Positions 8,091-19,954 are shown, numbered from the stretch's first letter. The stretch: DNA of 64,000 bases from Thermosediminibacter litoriperuensis (GCF_008124715.1 NZ_VNHO01000006.1:45659-109658); one strand, 5' to 3'. Notes: a model not told the origin generated them from the letters alone. Numbers and translations: made by a program.

Positions 8091-8190
8091 ATATGCTAAT
8101 ATAAAATAAAATTATAAAAAGGGGGTAAACGGAAGGGATTTCTGGGAATAAATAGAACTTTATATCTAAGAAAGGAAGGGGGGAAGGCCC

Positions 8191-8766
8191 ATGAACTGGC
8201 TTGACATATTGCTCATAGTTCTGTTTTTAAAGAGTGCCTTTGAAGGTTTTTCCAGGGGTTTTCTGCTCTCGGCCTTTAAAATCGCAGGGGTATTGACAGC
8301 CCTTTACGTGAGCGTATTCTACAGGGATGCGGCGGTGGGGTTTATGAAGGGGAGCCTGAAGATGGAAGAGGCGCTTTCGCCGGTGTTAAACCTGACCAAG
8401 TTGCCGGGGACGGCCCAGGCTGTTGAAGCCGGCGCTACCGGCATCAACGCGCTTCTGGAAATGGCCCTGTCGGCACTGGCCTTCCTGATAATCTTTTTGG
8501 CAGTTCAGGCATTGTTCGCCCTGGTCGGCTTTTTCCTGAGCGGGGTATTCAGGTTTTCGCAGCTTTCATTCCTGAACCGCATAATGGGTCTGAGTTTCGG
8601 GCTGCTCTCCACCTCCATATGGATTGCCCTCGTCAGCTCGGTGCTCACGCCTTTTGTCATGGCGTGGCCCGGCAGCGTTCTTGAAAGGGGTGTAAGCGGT
8701 TCCTATATCCTGCAGCACATGAAGTTTCTGGATTTTATCCTGCCCGTTGTGGTAAAATTGATATGA
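8191..8766 (+). CDS. CvpA family membrane protein
   Basis: A 191-residue protein with four predicted membrane helices (about residues 1-20, 25-45, 88-118 and 125-160) and the family start NWLDILLIVLFLKSAFEGFSRGF. CvpA family proteins are needed for colicin V export in E. coli and have an ill-defined envelope role elsewhere. AAGGAAGGGGGGAAGG precedes ATG 8191. It begins the run cvpA-yedF-mscS-DUF951. Confidence 0.85.
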   Translation: MNWLDILLIVLFLKSAFEGFSRGFLLSAFKIAGVLTALYVSVFYRDAAVGFMKGSLKMEEALSPVLNLTKLPGTAQAVEAGATGINALLEMALSALAFLIIFLAVQALFALVGFFLSGVFRFSQLSFLNRIMGLSFGLLSTSIWIALVSSVLTPFVMAWPGSVLERGVSGSYILQHMKFLDFILPVVVKLI

Positions 8767-8815
8767 AGGGCGGCCGGAGAAGGCTGTCAATTGAATATTG
8801 CTGGAGGTAATTGAC

Positions 8816-9421
8816 ATGGCTATAGAAGTGGACTGCAGGGGGAAAAAGTGCCCCGAACCCGTAATTATGACCAAAAAAGCCCTGGACTCCATCGACCGGG
8901 GCAGAGTTGTCGCCGTTGTGGACAACGAAGCGGCCCGGGAGAATATCATCAAGTTCGCCAGGAACCAGGGATACGGTTATCTCGTAGAATCTAAAGGCGG
9001 CTACTATTACATTTCCATCGACAAGGAACCGGTAGCAGCGGGGGAAGCGGTGAAAGATGGGAGCTGCGATGCCGTACCCGCCGGCGGATCGCCCTACGTG
9101 CTCCTGGTTACGGGCGACACCCTGGGGCGGGGGGCGGAGGAGCTGGGGAAACTCCTGATGAAAAATTACTTTTACTCCCTGAAAGAAGCGCCCCGGCTGC
9201 CGGAGTGCGTCCTGTTTTTGAACAGAGGGGTTTACCTGACTATCCAGGGGTCGGAAGTTCTGGACACCCTCAGGGAACTGGAATCCAGCGGTATGGAAGT
9301 CCTCTCCTGCGGTACATGCCTCGACTACTACGGTTTAAAGGAAAAACTGGCTGTAGGGAGCATCACCAACATGTACACTATTGCAGAGAAGATTTCCAGG
9401 TTCAGGACGATTACCATTTAA
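8816..9421 (+). CDS. yedF: Sulfurtransferase-like selenium metabolism protein YedF
   Basis: Residues 1-70 are a TusA-like domain with the motif CRGKKCPEPV (the CPxP cysteine is Cys11). The remaining ~125 residues form the DsrE-like C-terminal part (YVLLVTGDTLGRGAEELGKLL) with a Cys pair in SCGTCLDYYG. This two-domain layout is the YedF family linked to selenium metabolism in Clostridia. ATG 8816 follows CTGGAGGTAATTGAC; upstream in-frame codons before the SD are not used. In the same window there is a DUF3343 domain and a TIGR01977-like cysteine desulfurase, the family's usual partners, though here 6 kb away. Confidence 0.88.
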   Translation: MAIEVDCRGKKCPEPVIMTKKALDSIDRGRVVAVVDNEAARENIIKFARNQGYGYLVESKGGYYYISIDKEPVAAGEAVKDGSCDAVPAGGSPYVLLVTGDTLGRGAEELGKLLMKNYFYSLKEAPRLPECVLFLNRGVYLTIQGSEVLDTLRELESSGMEVLSCGTCLDYYGLKEKLAVGSITNMYTIAEKISRFRTITI

Positions 9422-9437
9422 CAGGAGGTAGGTCCTG

Positions 9438-10289
9438 GTGGATTACCTGCTCGTAAGGGATATGATTTACGGACTTCCTCCGGTTTACAGGTACGCTGTA
9501 AAAACCATTTTAATCCTGTTTTTGGCATCGGCGGTCATAAGGGTTGGAGCGGGGGTTATAGACCGCCTGTTCGCAGTGAAATTTAAGAAGATATCGGTGG
9601 ACGAGAGCAGGATGAGGACCCTTGCGGGCCTGCTGAAGAGCATCCTTCGCTATACTGTATATTTTATAGCCATAGTAGTATTGCTGGAGACCTTCGGCGT
9701 GAAAACCACATCAATTATAACAGCTGCAGGCATAGGGGGTCTTGCCATTGGTTTCGGCGCCCAGAGCCTTGTAAAGGACGTTATATCCGGGTTCTTTATA
9801 ATCTTCGAGGACTATTTTCAGATAGGTGACTACATAGAAGCCGCGGGAGTTTCCGGCATAGTGGAGGAAATGGGCCTCAGGACCACAAAGCTGCGGGATT
9901 TTGGCGGGCAGCTCCACATAATCCCCAACGGGGAGATTACCCGAGTCACCAATCATTCGAGGGGCAACTTGAGAGCAATGGTGAACGTGAGGGTGGCCTA
10001 CGAGGAGGATCTGGACAGGGTCCTGAAAGTGTTGGAAGAAGTGGCCGGTGAAATCCGGCGGAAAAGAAAGGATATCGTGGAGGGTCCCACGGTGCTCGGC
10101 GTCAGCGACCTGGGCCCAACTGAAGCGGTTATAACCATATGGGCTAAGACTCTGCCGATGCAGCAGTGGAGCGTGGAGAGGGAACTCAGGAAGGCCATAA
10201 AGGAAAGGTTCGACAGGGAGGGGATAGAGATTCCGTATCCCAAAATGGTGGTCGTCGATAAGACACGCCAGGAGGAGGCAAAAAGTTGA
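9438..10289 (+). CDS. Mechanosensitive ion channel of the MscS family
   Basis: A 283-residue MscS-like channel. Membrane helices lie near residues 20-42, 62-85 and 90-115, the last carrying the pore-helix pattern AAGIGGLAIGFGAQSLVKDVISGFF. The following IFEDYFQIGDYIEA and IPNGEITRVTNHSRG belong to the cytoplasmic vestibule. It releases solutes on osmotic down-shock. GTG 9438 has ACAGGAGGTAGG upstream. Its stop overlaps the DUF951 start by four bases. Confidence 0.92.
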   Translation: MDYLLVRDMIYGLPPVYRYAVKTILILFLASAVIRVGAGVIDRLFAVKFKKISVDESRMRTLAGLLKSILRYTVYFIAIVVLLETFGVKTTSIITAAGIGGLAIGFGAQSLVKDVISGFFIIFEDYFQIGDYIEAAGVSGIVEEMGLRTTKLRDFGGQLHIIPNGEITRVTNHSRGNLRAMVNVRVAYEEDLDRVLKVLEEVAGEIRRKRKDIVEGPTVLGVSDLGPTEAVITIWAKTLPMQQWSVERELRKAIKERFDREGIEIPYPKMVVVDKTRQEEAKS

Positions 10290-10501
10290 AATTCCATATC
10301 GGTGATGTAGTCGAAATGAAGAAAAAGCACCCCTGCGGCAGTTTTCAGTGGGAAATCTGGAGGATGGGAGCCGATTTCGGCATAAAATGCCTGGGGTGCG
10401 GGCGCAAGGTCATGATACCGAGGTCTAAGTTCGAAAAAAGCGTCAGGAAGATAATAAAGTGCGTCCAGCCGGAGGACCTTGAAAAACCCTTTGATAAATG
10501 A
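10286..10501 (+). CDS. DUF951 domain-containing protein (YyaB-like)
   Basis: A 71-residue protein with the family blocks GDVVEMKKKHPCGSFQWE and DFGIKCLGCGRKVMIPR; two Cys pairs (C17 and the CLGC motif) could bind a metal. Function unknown. In Clostridia it sits between mscS and the rpsF operon, as here. TTG 10286 overlaps the mscS stop (TTGA) and is preceded by GGAGGAGG. The rpsF promoter -35 lies inside its last codons. Confidence 0.88.
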   Translation: MKFHIGDVVEMKKKHPCGSFQWEIWRMGADFGIKCLGCGRKVMIPRSKFEKSVRKIIKCVQPEDLEKPFDK

Positions 10502-10507
10502 TATAAT
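10479..10507 (+). promoter_or_regulatory. Sigma-A promoter of the rpsF-ssb-rpsR operon
   Basis: TTGAAA (10479-10484), 17-base spacer, TATAAT (10502-10507). Transcription should start near 10514, giving a leader of about 54 bases before rpsF. Confidence 0.85.
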
Positions 10508-10519
10508 ACGCAAGAAGCA

Positions 10520-10560
10520 TCTCTGCTCTAGAAATGATCTAGGGCCATAGTCCGAGGAGG
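10520..10560 (+). promoter_or_regulatory. Possible S6:S18-binding leader of rpsF
   Basis: The leader contains a hairpin CTAGA-N5-TCTAG (10527-10541) and then GTCCGAGGAGG, where a CCG element lies next to the SD. Leaders of rpsF in many bacteria hold a conserved CCG-containing structure bound by S6:S18 for feedback control. I infer membership from the layout only; no covariance model could be run. Confidence 0.45.
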
Positions 10561-10567
10561 TGAAAAA

Positions 10568-10855
10568 ATGAGGGAGTACGAAACCATGTACATCCTCGAC
10601 CCCGAACTCGATGAAGAGGCGATCAACGGCCTGGTGGACAAGTTCAAGGCTCTCATTGAGGAAAGAGGGGGAGAGGTAAGGGAAATCGACCGGTGGGGAA
10701 AGAGAAGACTCGCCTATCCAATCAACCACCGCAAAGAGGGTTACTACGTGGTGATGAATTTCGCTTCGGACCCTTCCGCGGCCCAGGAGATGGAGAGGGT
10801 TTTCAAGATAACCACCGGAGTGCTCAGGTACATCATTTTCCGAAAGGATAAATAA
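10568..10855 (+). CDS. rpsF: 30S ribosomal protein S6
   Basis: A 95-residue protein starting [18 protein letters not shown], with [18 protein letters not shown] and a C-terminal TGVLRYIIF, all S6 hallmarks. S6 binds S18 at the 30S platform. GAGGAGGTG sits 7 bases before ATG 10568. First gene of the rpsF-ssb-rpsR operon, with a good promoter just upstream. Confidence 0.98.
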   Translation: MREYETMYILDPELDEEAINGLVDKFKALIEERGGEVREIDRWGKRRLAYPINHRKEGYYVVMNFASDPSAAQEMERVFKITTGVLRYIIFRKDK

Positions 10856-10868
10856 AGGGGTGAAAACC

Positions 10869-11300
10869 TTGAACAAGGTTATTCTAATAGGGAGGTTGAC
10901 GAAAGACCCCGAACTGCGGTTCACCCCTGCCAACGGAGTGGCGGTGACCACCTTCACCCTGGCGGTGGATAGGCCCTTTTTAAACCAAAAGGGGGAGCGT
11001 GAAGCCGACTTTATACCCGTTGTGGTATGGAGGAAGCTGGCGGAAACCTGCGCCAACAACCTCAAAAAGGGCCGGCTGGTGGGCGTATCCGGGAGGCTTC
11101 AGGTGAGATCCTACGAAACGCCCGGCGGGCAGCGGCGCTGGGTTACCGAAGTGGTCGCCGATGAAGTGCAGTTTTTAGACAGACCCAGAGCGAACGAAAA
11201 GGATCCCGGTTTGGGTGCAGCCAACGAGGGAATAGAAGATATAGACTTTGATTTCAATTTCGATGAGAGCATCTCGGAAGGCGACGATGTACCTTTTTGA
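10869..11300 (+). CDS. ssb: Single-stranded DNA-binding protein
   Basis: A 143-residue SSB: OB-fold ([56 protein letters not shown]) and an acidic tail ending DDVPF, the DxxPF tip that recruits partner proteins. It protects ssDNA at forks. TTG 10869 is preferred because AAAGGGGTG lies 6 bases upstream; a GTG at 10860 overlaps that SD. The start four bases after rpsF's stop region points to one transcript. Confidence 0.96.
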   Translation: MNKVILIGRLTKDPELRFTPANGVAVTTFTLAVDRPFLNQKGEREADFIPVVVWRKLAETCANNLKKGRLVGVSGRLQVRSYETPGGQRRWVTEVVADEVQFLDRPRANEKDPGLGAANEGIEDIDFDFNFDESISEGDDVPF

Positions 11301-11318
11301 TGAAAAGGAGGGAAAGGG

Positions 11319-11543
11319 TTGAAAGCCAAGAAGAACAAGAAGAAAAAGGTATGCAGCTTCTGCATGGATAAGATAGATTCCATCGACTACAAGGACGTTG
11401 CAAGGCTCAGAAAGTTTATAACCGAGAGGGCCAAGATCTTGCCCCGGCGTATAACCGGTAATTGCGCAAGACACCAGAGGCAGCTCACGGTTGCCATAAA
11501 GAGGGCGCGTAACATAGCCCTGTTACCTTTCACGAGCGAGTAA
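11319..11543 (+). CDS. rpsR: 30S ribosomal protein S18
   Basis: A 74-residue S18 with [32 protein letters not shown]. It retains an N-terminal CSFC and a later GNC, suggesting the zinc-binding (C+) form, possibly incomplete. TTG 11319 follows AAGGAGGGAAAG. It closes the operon and partners S6 on the 30S platform. Confidence 0.97.
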   Translation: MKAKKNKKKKVCSFCMDKIDSIDYKDVARLRKFITERAKILPRRITGNCARHQRQLTVAIKRARNIALLPFTSE

Positions 11544-11568
11544 GAGAGGGGTATACCCTCTCTTTTTT
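11542..11568 (+). terminator. Intrinsic terminator of the rpsF operon
   Basis: GAGAGGG / CCCTCTC stem (7 bp, extendable by A-T pairs), loop GTATA, then six T. It overlaps the rpsR stop codon region. Confidence 0.88.
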
Positions 11569-11589
11569 GTAAAGGTGAGGAGGAAATCA

Positions 11590-12531
11590 ATGCAACGCTT
11601 CAGCACAAAAGCTGTAGTGGAAGGAGCGCTGCTATCGGCGATAGCCATAATACTCAGCCTTTTTTCCATGTACGTACCCGCCCTGGGGCTCTTTCTCGAC
11701 CTGGTGCTGCCGGTGCCCGTAATCATACTGGGTATGAGGCACGGCCTCAAGATCAGCCTGCTTTCGGTGGCGGTTACCGGACTGGTGACCGCCATGTTCT
11801 CAGGCCCCCTTAGAGCCCTCACAGTCGTGCTGAGTTTTGGTTTGATGGGCACCGGAATGGGGTGGGCGTTGAAGAAAAATTACCCGCCATTCAGGGTTTT
11901 CGCCGTGGGCGCGGTGGCCGCCCTGGCGTCGAACGTGGCCCTTTTCCTGTTATCCCTTATGATAATGGGCATAAACCCCTTTCTCCAGGAGATAGCTGCT
12001 TACAGGGAAGGTCTTTCAGCTGCCGCGGAGATTTACAACCGCATGGGCGTTAATCCCGAAACGGTCAAAACAGCGATCGAGATGTACGAAAAAATGCTGG
12101 ATATAATGCCCCTGGTGATACCGGCGATCCTGGTACTGGCCTCGGTCACCAGCGCTTTTTTGAGCTACCAGATTTCCAGGCTGGTGCTAAAGCGCCTGGG
12201 ATACGGAATAGAGGACTTTCCGCCTTTCTGGCAGTGGCGGATGCCGGTCTACACCGTATTTTTATTCCTGCTGGGGCAGATCGCCGTAATATTGGAAGTT
12301 TACTGGCCGGCGGGTATTTTAAAGCAATTGGGGTTTAACCTGCAGATGATATTCATCTTCGCTTTTTTCGTCCAAGGATTATCCATCCTGAGCTTTTACT
12401 TGGGCAAGTACAATGTCTCAAAACCCGTCAGGGCGCTGGTCGTCCTTTTTGTGTTCACCAACCCCTTTTTTGCCCAGCTGATCCTCTTGGCCGGAATGAT
12501 GGATACTTTTTTCAATTTCCGCGGGTTGTGA
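11590..12531 (+). CDS. yybS: YybS family (DUF2232) membrane protein
   Basis: A 313-residue protein with about eight membrane segments and the family pattern near the N-terminus (FSTKAVVEGALLSAIAIILSLFSMYVP). YybS/DUF2232 proteins resemble ECF-transporter S components in topology; substrate unknown. In Firmicutes it precedes gdpP-rplI-dnaB, as here. ATG 11590 is chosen because GAGGAGGAAATCA precedes it; an upstream GTG at 11575 lies on the terminator edge. Confidence 0.88.
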   Translation: MQRFSTKAVVEGALLSAIAIILSLFSMYVPALGLFLDLVLPVPVIILGMRHGLKISLLSVAVTGLVTAMFSGPLRALTVVLSFGLMGTGMGWALKKNYPPFRVFAVGAVAALASNVALFLLSLMIMGINPFLQEIAAYREGLSAAAEIYNRMGVNPETVKTAIEMYEKMLDIMPLVIPAILVLASVTSAFLSYQISRLVLKRLGYGIEDFPPFWQWRMPVYTVFLFLLGQIAVILEVYWPAGILKQLGFNLQMIFIFAFFVQGLSILSFYLGKYNVSKPVRALVVLFVFTNPFFAQLILLAGMMDTFFNFRGL

Positions 12532-12548
12532 TTCAGGGAGAGTAATTT

Positions 12549-14216
12549 ATGCGGCGAAATTTCTTTGACTTTATCAAAGAAAATAGCCTGCTTCTCGGTC
12601 TGATCGTCCTCCAGCTTGCGGCGACGGCCTTGACCAGCCTGAAGGCCGCTGTGGGGTTTTGTGTTCTATTTGTCCTCGTTTTGCTGTATATTTATTTACG
12701 GAATCGGGAGCGGAAAAAACCGGCCGAAGAGGCCGCAGACAGGGTGGAGCTTTTTGGATGTCCGATTGAGGCCAATCTGGTACTTATGTACATTCAGGTG
12801 GACAATTATGACGAGGTCATAGCCGCTACCCCCGAAGAAAACCGCCCCGAGCTGATGGCCAGGATAAACAAGGTATTAACCCAGTGGGTCCAGGGGTTGG
12901 ATGGGTTTATAAAGAAATTCGACGACGACAAATTTCTGGCAGCAGTCACGCTGAACAAATTTCACCAGGTGGAGGAGGACAAGTTCGGAATCCTGGAGAA
13001 AATCAAGGAGATCAGAACCGCCAGCGCCATGCCCGTCACTCTCAGTATAGGCGCGTCTTACGGGCGAAAGAGCCTGCAGGAGTTAAGCAGGATTGCCCAG
13101 GACGCTCTGGAGCTCTGCCTGGGCAGGGGCGGGGACCAGGCGGTGGTGAAGACCGAGTCAAAGACTTACTTTTACGGCGGAAGGACGAAGGAAGTGGAAA
13201 GGTACACCCGTGTAAGGGCCCGGGTGATCGCCCATGCCCTGCGGGACCTTATGGAAGAATCGGATCTGGTGCTGGTGCTGGGACATATTTTTCTGGATAT
13301 GGACGCCCTGGGTGCCGGGGTGGGCATAGTAAAGGCTGCCAGGTGCCTGGGCAGGGAAAGTTTCTTCGTGCTCTCCCCGGACCAGAGCCATGCGGTGGAA
13401 TCGCTCCTCAACCTGCTGCTGGAAGACGAGGAAATAAAGAAGACCTTTATCAGCGAGAAGGCGGCCCTTAACCTTCTGACCAGGAAAACCCTCGTTGTCA
13501 TCGTGGATACCCACAGACCCTCCTTCTGCTATTCCCAGGAGCTCCTTAAGAGGGCCGAGAGGGTGGTGGTGATAGACCATCACCGCCGGGGCGAAGAGTT
13601 TATCGAGAAAGCCCTGCTGGTTTACCTGGAACCCTACGCTTCGTCGACCAGCGAGATGGTCACGGAGATGCTGTCATACATTGACGAGGTGAAGCTTACT
13701 CCGCGGGAGGCCACGGCGCTTCTAGCCGGCATCTGTGTGGACACCAGAAATTTCGCCTTCAAAACGGGTGTCAGGACCTTCGACGCAGCCTCCTACCTGA
13801 GGAGGTCCGGCGCCGATCCCACTGTGGTGCACAGGCTCTTTCAGGAAGAACTGGGTGAATTCAACCGCAGGGCCGAAGTGGTGAGAAGGGCGCAAATCCT
13901 GCCCGGCAACATAGCTGTATCCTACTACGACTATAAGCCCGAAAATCCGCGGCTTGCCGCTGCTCACGCCGCCAACACGTTACTTGAGATAAAAGGCGTC
14001 TTTGCGGCTTTCGTACTGGTACCTATAGACGAGGGCATAGCAATAAGCGGCAGGTCCCTTGGTGATATTAACGTCCAGAGAATTCTGGAGAAGCTGGGCG
14101 GCGGAGGTCATATGGCCGTGGCCGGAGCCCAGATTCCGAACGTTACTATGGAAGAAGCTATAAACCGATTGAAACATGCCATCGAGGAATTTATGAAAGA
14201 GGGGGATTCCAGTTGA
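12549..14216 (+). CDS. gdpP: Cyclic-di-AMP phosphodiesterase GdpP
   Basis: A 555-residue membrane phosphodiesterase that hydrolyses c-di-AMP to pApA. Order: two membrane helices (about residues 13-55), a degenerate PAS region, a modified GGDEF domain (residues ~80-215, lacking GGDEF itself), then DHH/DHHA1 domains. Visible metal-site pieces include [30 protein letters not shown] and the C-terminal [10 protein letters not shown]. It sits 17 bases after yybS and overlaps rplI by four bases, the standard Firmicutes order. A role in envelope and potassium homeostasis is family knowledge. Confidence 0.94.
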   Translation: MRRNFFDFIKENSLLLGLIVLQLAATALTSLKAAVGFCVLFVLVLLYIYLRNRERKKPAEEAADRVELFGCPIEANLVLMYIQVDNYDEVIAATPEENRPELMARINKVLTQWVQGLDGFIKKFDDDKFLAAVTLNKFHQVEEDKFGILEKIKEIRTASAMPVTLSIGASYGRKSLQELSRIAQDALELCLGRGGDQAVVKTESKTYFYGGRTKEVERYTRVRARVIAHALRDLMEESDLVLVLGHIFLDMDALGAGVGIVKAARCLGRESFFVLSPDQSHAVESLLNLLLEDEEIKKTFISEKAALNLLTRKTLVVIVDTHRPSFCYSQELLKRAERVVVIDHHRRGEEFIEKALLVYLEPYASSTSEMVTEMLSYIDEVKLTPREATALLAGICVDTRNFAFKTGVRTFDAASYLRRSGADPTVVHRLFQEELGEFNRRAEVVRRAQILPGNIAVSYYDYKPENPRLAAAHAANTLLEIKGVFAAFVLVPIDEGIAISGRSLGDINVQRILEKLGGGGHMAVAGAQIPNVTMEEAINRLKHAIEEFMKEGDSS

Positions 14217-14659
14217 AGGTGATACTCCTTCAGGACGTAAAAAGCCTTGGCAAAAAGGGCGACCTGGTAAATGTCGCCGACGGTTACGCCAGGAATTTCC
14301 TTTTCCCAAAAAATTTGGCCGTAGAGGCCACTCCGGGAAACCTGGCTAAGCTGGAGCAGGAGAAAAGAGCCAGGGAAAACAAACTGGCCAGGGAAAAGCA
14401 AGAGGCCGAAGAGCTGGCCGGGAAGATCAAAAGCAGCACCGTAACATTGAAAGTCAAGGCCGGCGAACAGGGTAAGATATTCGGGTCGATTACCTCAAAG
14501 GACATAGCGGAAGCTTTAAACAAACAGCACGGGCTGGATATAGACAAAAGAAAGATCCAGCTGGATGAACCCATCAAATCTCTGGGCAGCTACGAGATTA
14601 CCGTAAAGCTGCACCCGGAAGTTGAGGCGAGGCTTATCGTCAGGGTAACCGAAGGGTGA
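14213..14659 (+). CDS. rplI: 50S ribosomal protein L9
   Basis: A 148-residue L9: N-terminal rRNA-binding domain [31 protein letters not shown], a connecting helix rich in Lys/Glu, and the C-terminal domain [19 protein letters not shown] 14213 overlaps the gdpP stop (TTGA) with GAGGGGGATTCC upstream. Translational coupling to gdpP is likely. Confidence 0.97.
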   Translation: MKVILLQDVKSLGKKGDLVNVADGYARNFLFPKNLAVEATPGNLAKLEQEKRARENKLAREKQEAEELAGKIKSSTVTLKVKAGEQGKIFGSITSKDIAEALNKQHGLDIDKRKIQLDEPIKSLGSYEITVKLHPEVEARLIVRVTEG

Positions 14660-14664
14660 TATTC

Positions 14665-16020
14665 ATGAATTTGATGCCTCCGAAGGTGCCTCCGCATAAT
14701 ATGGAAGCCGAACAGTCGGTTCTGGGGTCCATGCTGCTTTCCAGGGAGGCCATTTACGTGGCGTTGGAACGCCTGAAAAGTGAAGATTTTTATATCGAGG
14801 CTCACCGCAGGATATTCGAGGTCATTGCCGAGCTCCACGAGAACAGGGAGCCCGTGGACCTTATAACCGTCACCGAAACACTGCGTAACAGGAAGATGCT
14901 GGAACAAGTGGGCGGCGTCACCTACCTTACCACCCTTACCGAGGTGGTCCCCACTCCCGCCAACATAACCCAGTACTGCAAGATCGTCGAGGAAAAAGCC
15001 TTACTGCGGCGCCTTATCGAGACCGCGTCCAAGATTCTATCGCTGGCTTACGAGCCGAAGGATGACGTGGAGGAACTGGTGGACGAGGCCGAGCGAAGGA
15101 TATTCAGCATAGTTCAAAAGCGCAGGGTGGAGAACTTCCACCATATAAAAGACGTGCTGTTATCTACCTTCGAGCGCATCGAGCAGCTCTACAATTCAAA
15201 GGGCGGAATAACCGGGGTACCCACCGGATTCCCCGACCTGGATGCCATGACTTCCGGCCTGCAGCCCTCGGACCTCATACTGGTGGCCGCCAGGCCCAGT
15301 ATGGGCAAGACCGCCTTCGCTCTGAACATAGCCCAGAACGCGGCCATAAGACACCGCATCCCTGTGGCCATTTTCAGCCTGGAAATGTCCAAGGAGCAGC
15401 TGGTGCAGAGAATGCTCTGTGCCGAGTCCAATGTGGACAGCCACAAGCTGCGCACCGGAAGGCTTGAAGAGGACGACTGGCCCAGGCTGGCCCGGGCTAT
15501 GGGCCCGCTGTCGGAAGCCCCTATATACATAGACGACACCCCGGGCATCACCTGCCTGGAGATCAGGGCCAAAGCTCGAAGGCTCAAAGCTGAAAAGGGA
15601 CTGGGGCTCGTTGTGATCGACTACCTGCAGCTCATAGCAGGCAGGGGGCAGTCGGAAAACCGGCAGCAGGAGATTTCGGAGATCTCGAGGTCCTTAAAAG
15701 CTCTGGCAAGGGAGCTCAACGTCCCGGTGGTGGCGTTGTCTCAGCTTTCCAGAGCCCCGGATGTCAGGGCCGACCACCGGCCGGTGCTCAGCGACCTGCG
15801 CGAATCGGGCAGCCAGGAGCAGGACTCGGACCTGGTAGCGTTCTTATACCGCGAGGATTACTACAATCCCGACACCGACAGGAAGAATATCGCCGAAGTC
15901 ATTATAGCAAAACAGAGAAACGGTCCGACGGGGAAAGTGGAACTGGTATGGCTTTCCCAGTATACCAAGTTCGTGAGCATAGAAAAACACCGCCAGATCG
16001 ATGCGGCGAAGTACGCTTAA
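14665..16020 (+). CDS. dnaB: Replicative DNA helicase DnaB
   Basis: A 451-residue hexameric 5'-3' helicase (DnaC in B. subtilis naming). N-terminal domain PPHNMEAEQSVLGSMLL, RecA-like core with Walker A ARPSMGKTAFALN, VAIFSLEMSKEQL, Walker B VIDYLQLI, and LSDLRESGSQEQDSD. ATG 14665 has GAAGGG 8 bases upstream; a GTG at 14656 overlaps rplI. No intein is present. Confidence 0.97.
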   Translation: MNLMPPKVPPHNMEAEQSVLGSMLLSREAIYVALERLKSEDFYIEAHRRIFEVIAELHENREPVDLITVTETLRNRKMLEQVGGVTYLTTLTEVVPTPANITQYCKIVEEKALLRRLIETASKILSLAYEPKDDVEELVDEAERRIFSIVQKRRVENFHHIKDVLLSTFERIEQLYNSKGGITGVPTGFPDLDAMTSGLQPSDLILVAARPSMGKTAFALNIAQNAAIRHRIPVAIFSLEMSKEQLVQRMLCAESNVDSHKLRTGRLEEDDWPRLARAMGPLSEAPIYIDDTPGITCLEIRAKARRLKAEKGLGLVVIDYLQLIAGRGQSENRQQEISEISRSLKALARELNVPVVALSQLSRAPDVRADHRPVLSDLRESGSQEQDSDLVAFLYREDYYNPDTDRKNIAEVIIAKQRNGPTGKVELVWLSQYTKFVSIEKHRQIDAAKYA

Positions 16021-16048
16021 AATGCGGTTTCGGAAGGAGGGTCAAGCG

Positions 16049-16759
16049 GTGCCTGCACAAAGAGGTGATCGGGATACCGGGGTCGAAGAAGTATTGAAGA
16101 AGGTTTACATATTTTCCGGCCTCTCCGAAGGTGAATTAGCCAAAATCAGGGGTCTTGTAAATACAAGGCATTATAAAAAGGGCACCGTTGTCTTTTTCGA
16201 AGGAGAACCGGGCGAGGCGGTGTACTTTGTAAAGTCGGGCAAGGTAAAGGTGTACAAGTCCGACGATGAAGGCAAGGAGTATATCCTTCACATCTTTGGC
16301 GAGGGCGAGGTTTTCGCCGAGGTTGTGCTCCTGGGGGGAGGGCCGTACCCAGCCACTGCGGAAGCGGTGGAGGATACGACTGTAGGATTTATAAAAAACG
16401 AGGACCTGGAGCGCCTGATAAGCGAAACTCCGGGTCTTGCCGTGAAGATTATAAGAGTAATGGCCTCCAGACTCCGGGACTCCCAGGACAAAATAAAAGA
16501 CCTGGCCTTGAAGGACACCTACGGCCGTACCGCCTGTCTGCTTCACAGGATATCCATGAATTACGGGCAGAGGACATCCCGGGGTATCGAGATAGACCTG
16601 CCGGTTACACGCCAGGAGCTGGCGGCGCTGGTGGGTACCTCCCGGGAAACGGTGACCAGGATTCTGGGCCAGATGAAAAAAGAGGGCATAATAGACATAG
16701 ATAGGCAAAAGATAATAGTGATAAACGAGCAGAAACTGATGAGATGTGTAAGAGAATAA
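16049..16759 (+). CDS. Crp/Fnr family transcriptional regulator
   Basis: A 236-residue regulator with an N-terminal cNMP-binding fold (IFSGLSEGELAKI, KGTVVFFEGEPGEAVYFVKSGKVKVYK) and a C-terminal winged HTH (VTRQELAALVGTSRETVTRILGQMKKEGII). It lacks the N-terminal cysteine cluster of oxygen-sensing FNR, so its signal is unknown; cAMP-contact residues are not conserved in an obvious way. GTG 16049 is preferred because GGAAGGAGGG lies 8 bases before it; an ATG-like start at 16001 would overlap dnaB. A strong terminator follows. A 13-bp palindrome downstream (16844-16856) could be a target site, but that is a guess. Confidence 0.9.
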   Translation: MPAQRGDRDTGVEEVLKKVYIFSGLSEGELAKIRGLVNTRHYKKGTVVFFEGEPGEAVYFVKSGKVKVYKSDDEGKEYILHIFGEGEVFAEVVLLGGGPYPATAEAVEDTTVGFIKNEDLERLISETPGLAVKIIRVMASRLRDSQDKIKDLALKDTYGRTACLLHRISMNYGQRTSRGIEIDLPVTRQELAALVGTSRETVTRILGQMKKEGIIDIDRQKIIVINEQKLMRCVRE

Positions 16760-16760
16760 C

Positions 16761-16785
16761 AGCGCGGCCTTCCGGCCGCGCTTTT
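16761..16785 (+). terminator. Intrinsic terminator after the Crp/Fnr gene
   Basis: Nine-bp GC stem AGCGCGGCC / GGCCGCGCT, loop TTCC, then TTT. Ends the yybS-to-crp transcript group. Confidence 0.85.
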
Positions 16786-16843
16786 GCAATCGGAATCAAA
16801 TAGGCCATAACAGGGATATAGTGCGGAATAACACGAATGTTAT

Positions 16844-16909
16844 GTAATATTATTACGTTAAATATTCGCTCATTAGGTTGACATTGCCGGCTTCCTCTGT
16901 TATTATAAT
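16844..16909 (+). promoter_or_regulatory. Promoter and upstream palindrome for the FAD oxidoreductase / purA pair
   Basis: TTGACA (16878-16883) is followed after 17 bases by TATTAT (16901-16906), or after 20 by TATAAT (16904-16909). Just upstream is a perfect 13-base palindrome GTAATATTATTAC (16844-16856) that could be an operator. Confidence 0.6.
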
Positions 16910-16996
16910 TTAGGCTGTGAAAATTTTTAATATTCCCGGGGGATGCGAATAATATTTTATAATGTGCGACTTCATCAACGGCAGGGTGGTGGTAAT

Positions 16997-19701
<2,705 letters not shown>

Positions 19702-19725
19702 ACTGCAGGGAGAAAGTTTAGGGGG

Positions 19726-19781
19726 TTGACATATTTTTTGTTTTATAGTAGTATATAACTTGCCGTTTGCTTTTAACGGCA
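19726..19781 (+). promoter_or_regulatory. tRNA promoter and leader hairpin
   Basis: TTGACA (19726-19731) with a TAGTAT -10 at 19749-19754 (17-base spacer), or TATAAC slightly downstream. The leader then has a hairpin TGCCGTT / AACGGCA (19761-19781) before tRNA-Lys. Confidence 0.65.
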
Positions 19782-19796
19782 GCAAATAAGCTGTGT

Positions 19797-19872
19797 GAGC
19801 CATTAGCTCAGTCGGTAGAGCACCTGACTTTTAATCAGGGTGTCCCGCGTTCGAGTCGCGGATGGCTCACCA
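19797..19872 (+). tRNA. tRNA-Lys(TTT)
   Basis: Seventy-six bases with encoded CCA. Acceptor GAGCCAT / ATGGCTC, discriminator A, D-arm GCTC...GAGC, anticodon stem CCTGA / TCAGG with loop CTTTTAA (anticodon TTT), T-loop TTCGAGT. Confidence 0.97.
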
Positions 19873-19879
19873 TTTTTGT

Positions 19880-19954
19880 GGCCCCGTGGTCAAGTGGTTA
19901 AGACACCGCTCTTTCAAGGCGGTAACAGGGGTTCGACTCCCCTCGGGGTCACCA
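19880..19954 (+). tRNA. tRNA-Glu(TTC)
   Basis: Seventy-five bases with encoded CCA. Acceptor GGCCCCG / CGGGGTC, anticodon loop CTTTCAA (anticodon TTC), T-arm AGGGG TTCGACT CCCCT. It lies 7 bases after tRNA-Lys and shares its transcript. Confidence 0.97.

Noticed and set aside
9998..11065. 355-codon minus-strand frame opposite mscS, DUF951, rpsF and ssb
   Set aside because: It is an antisense shadow of four well-identified genes, with no SD or domain.
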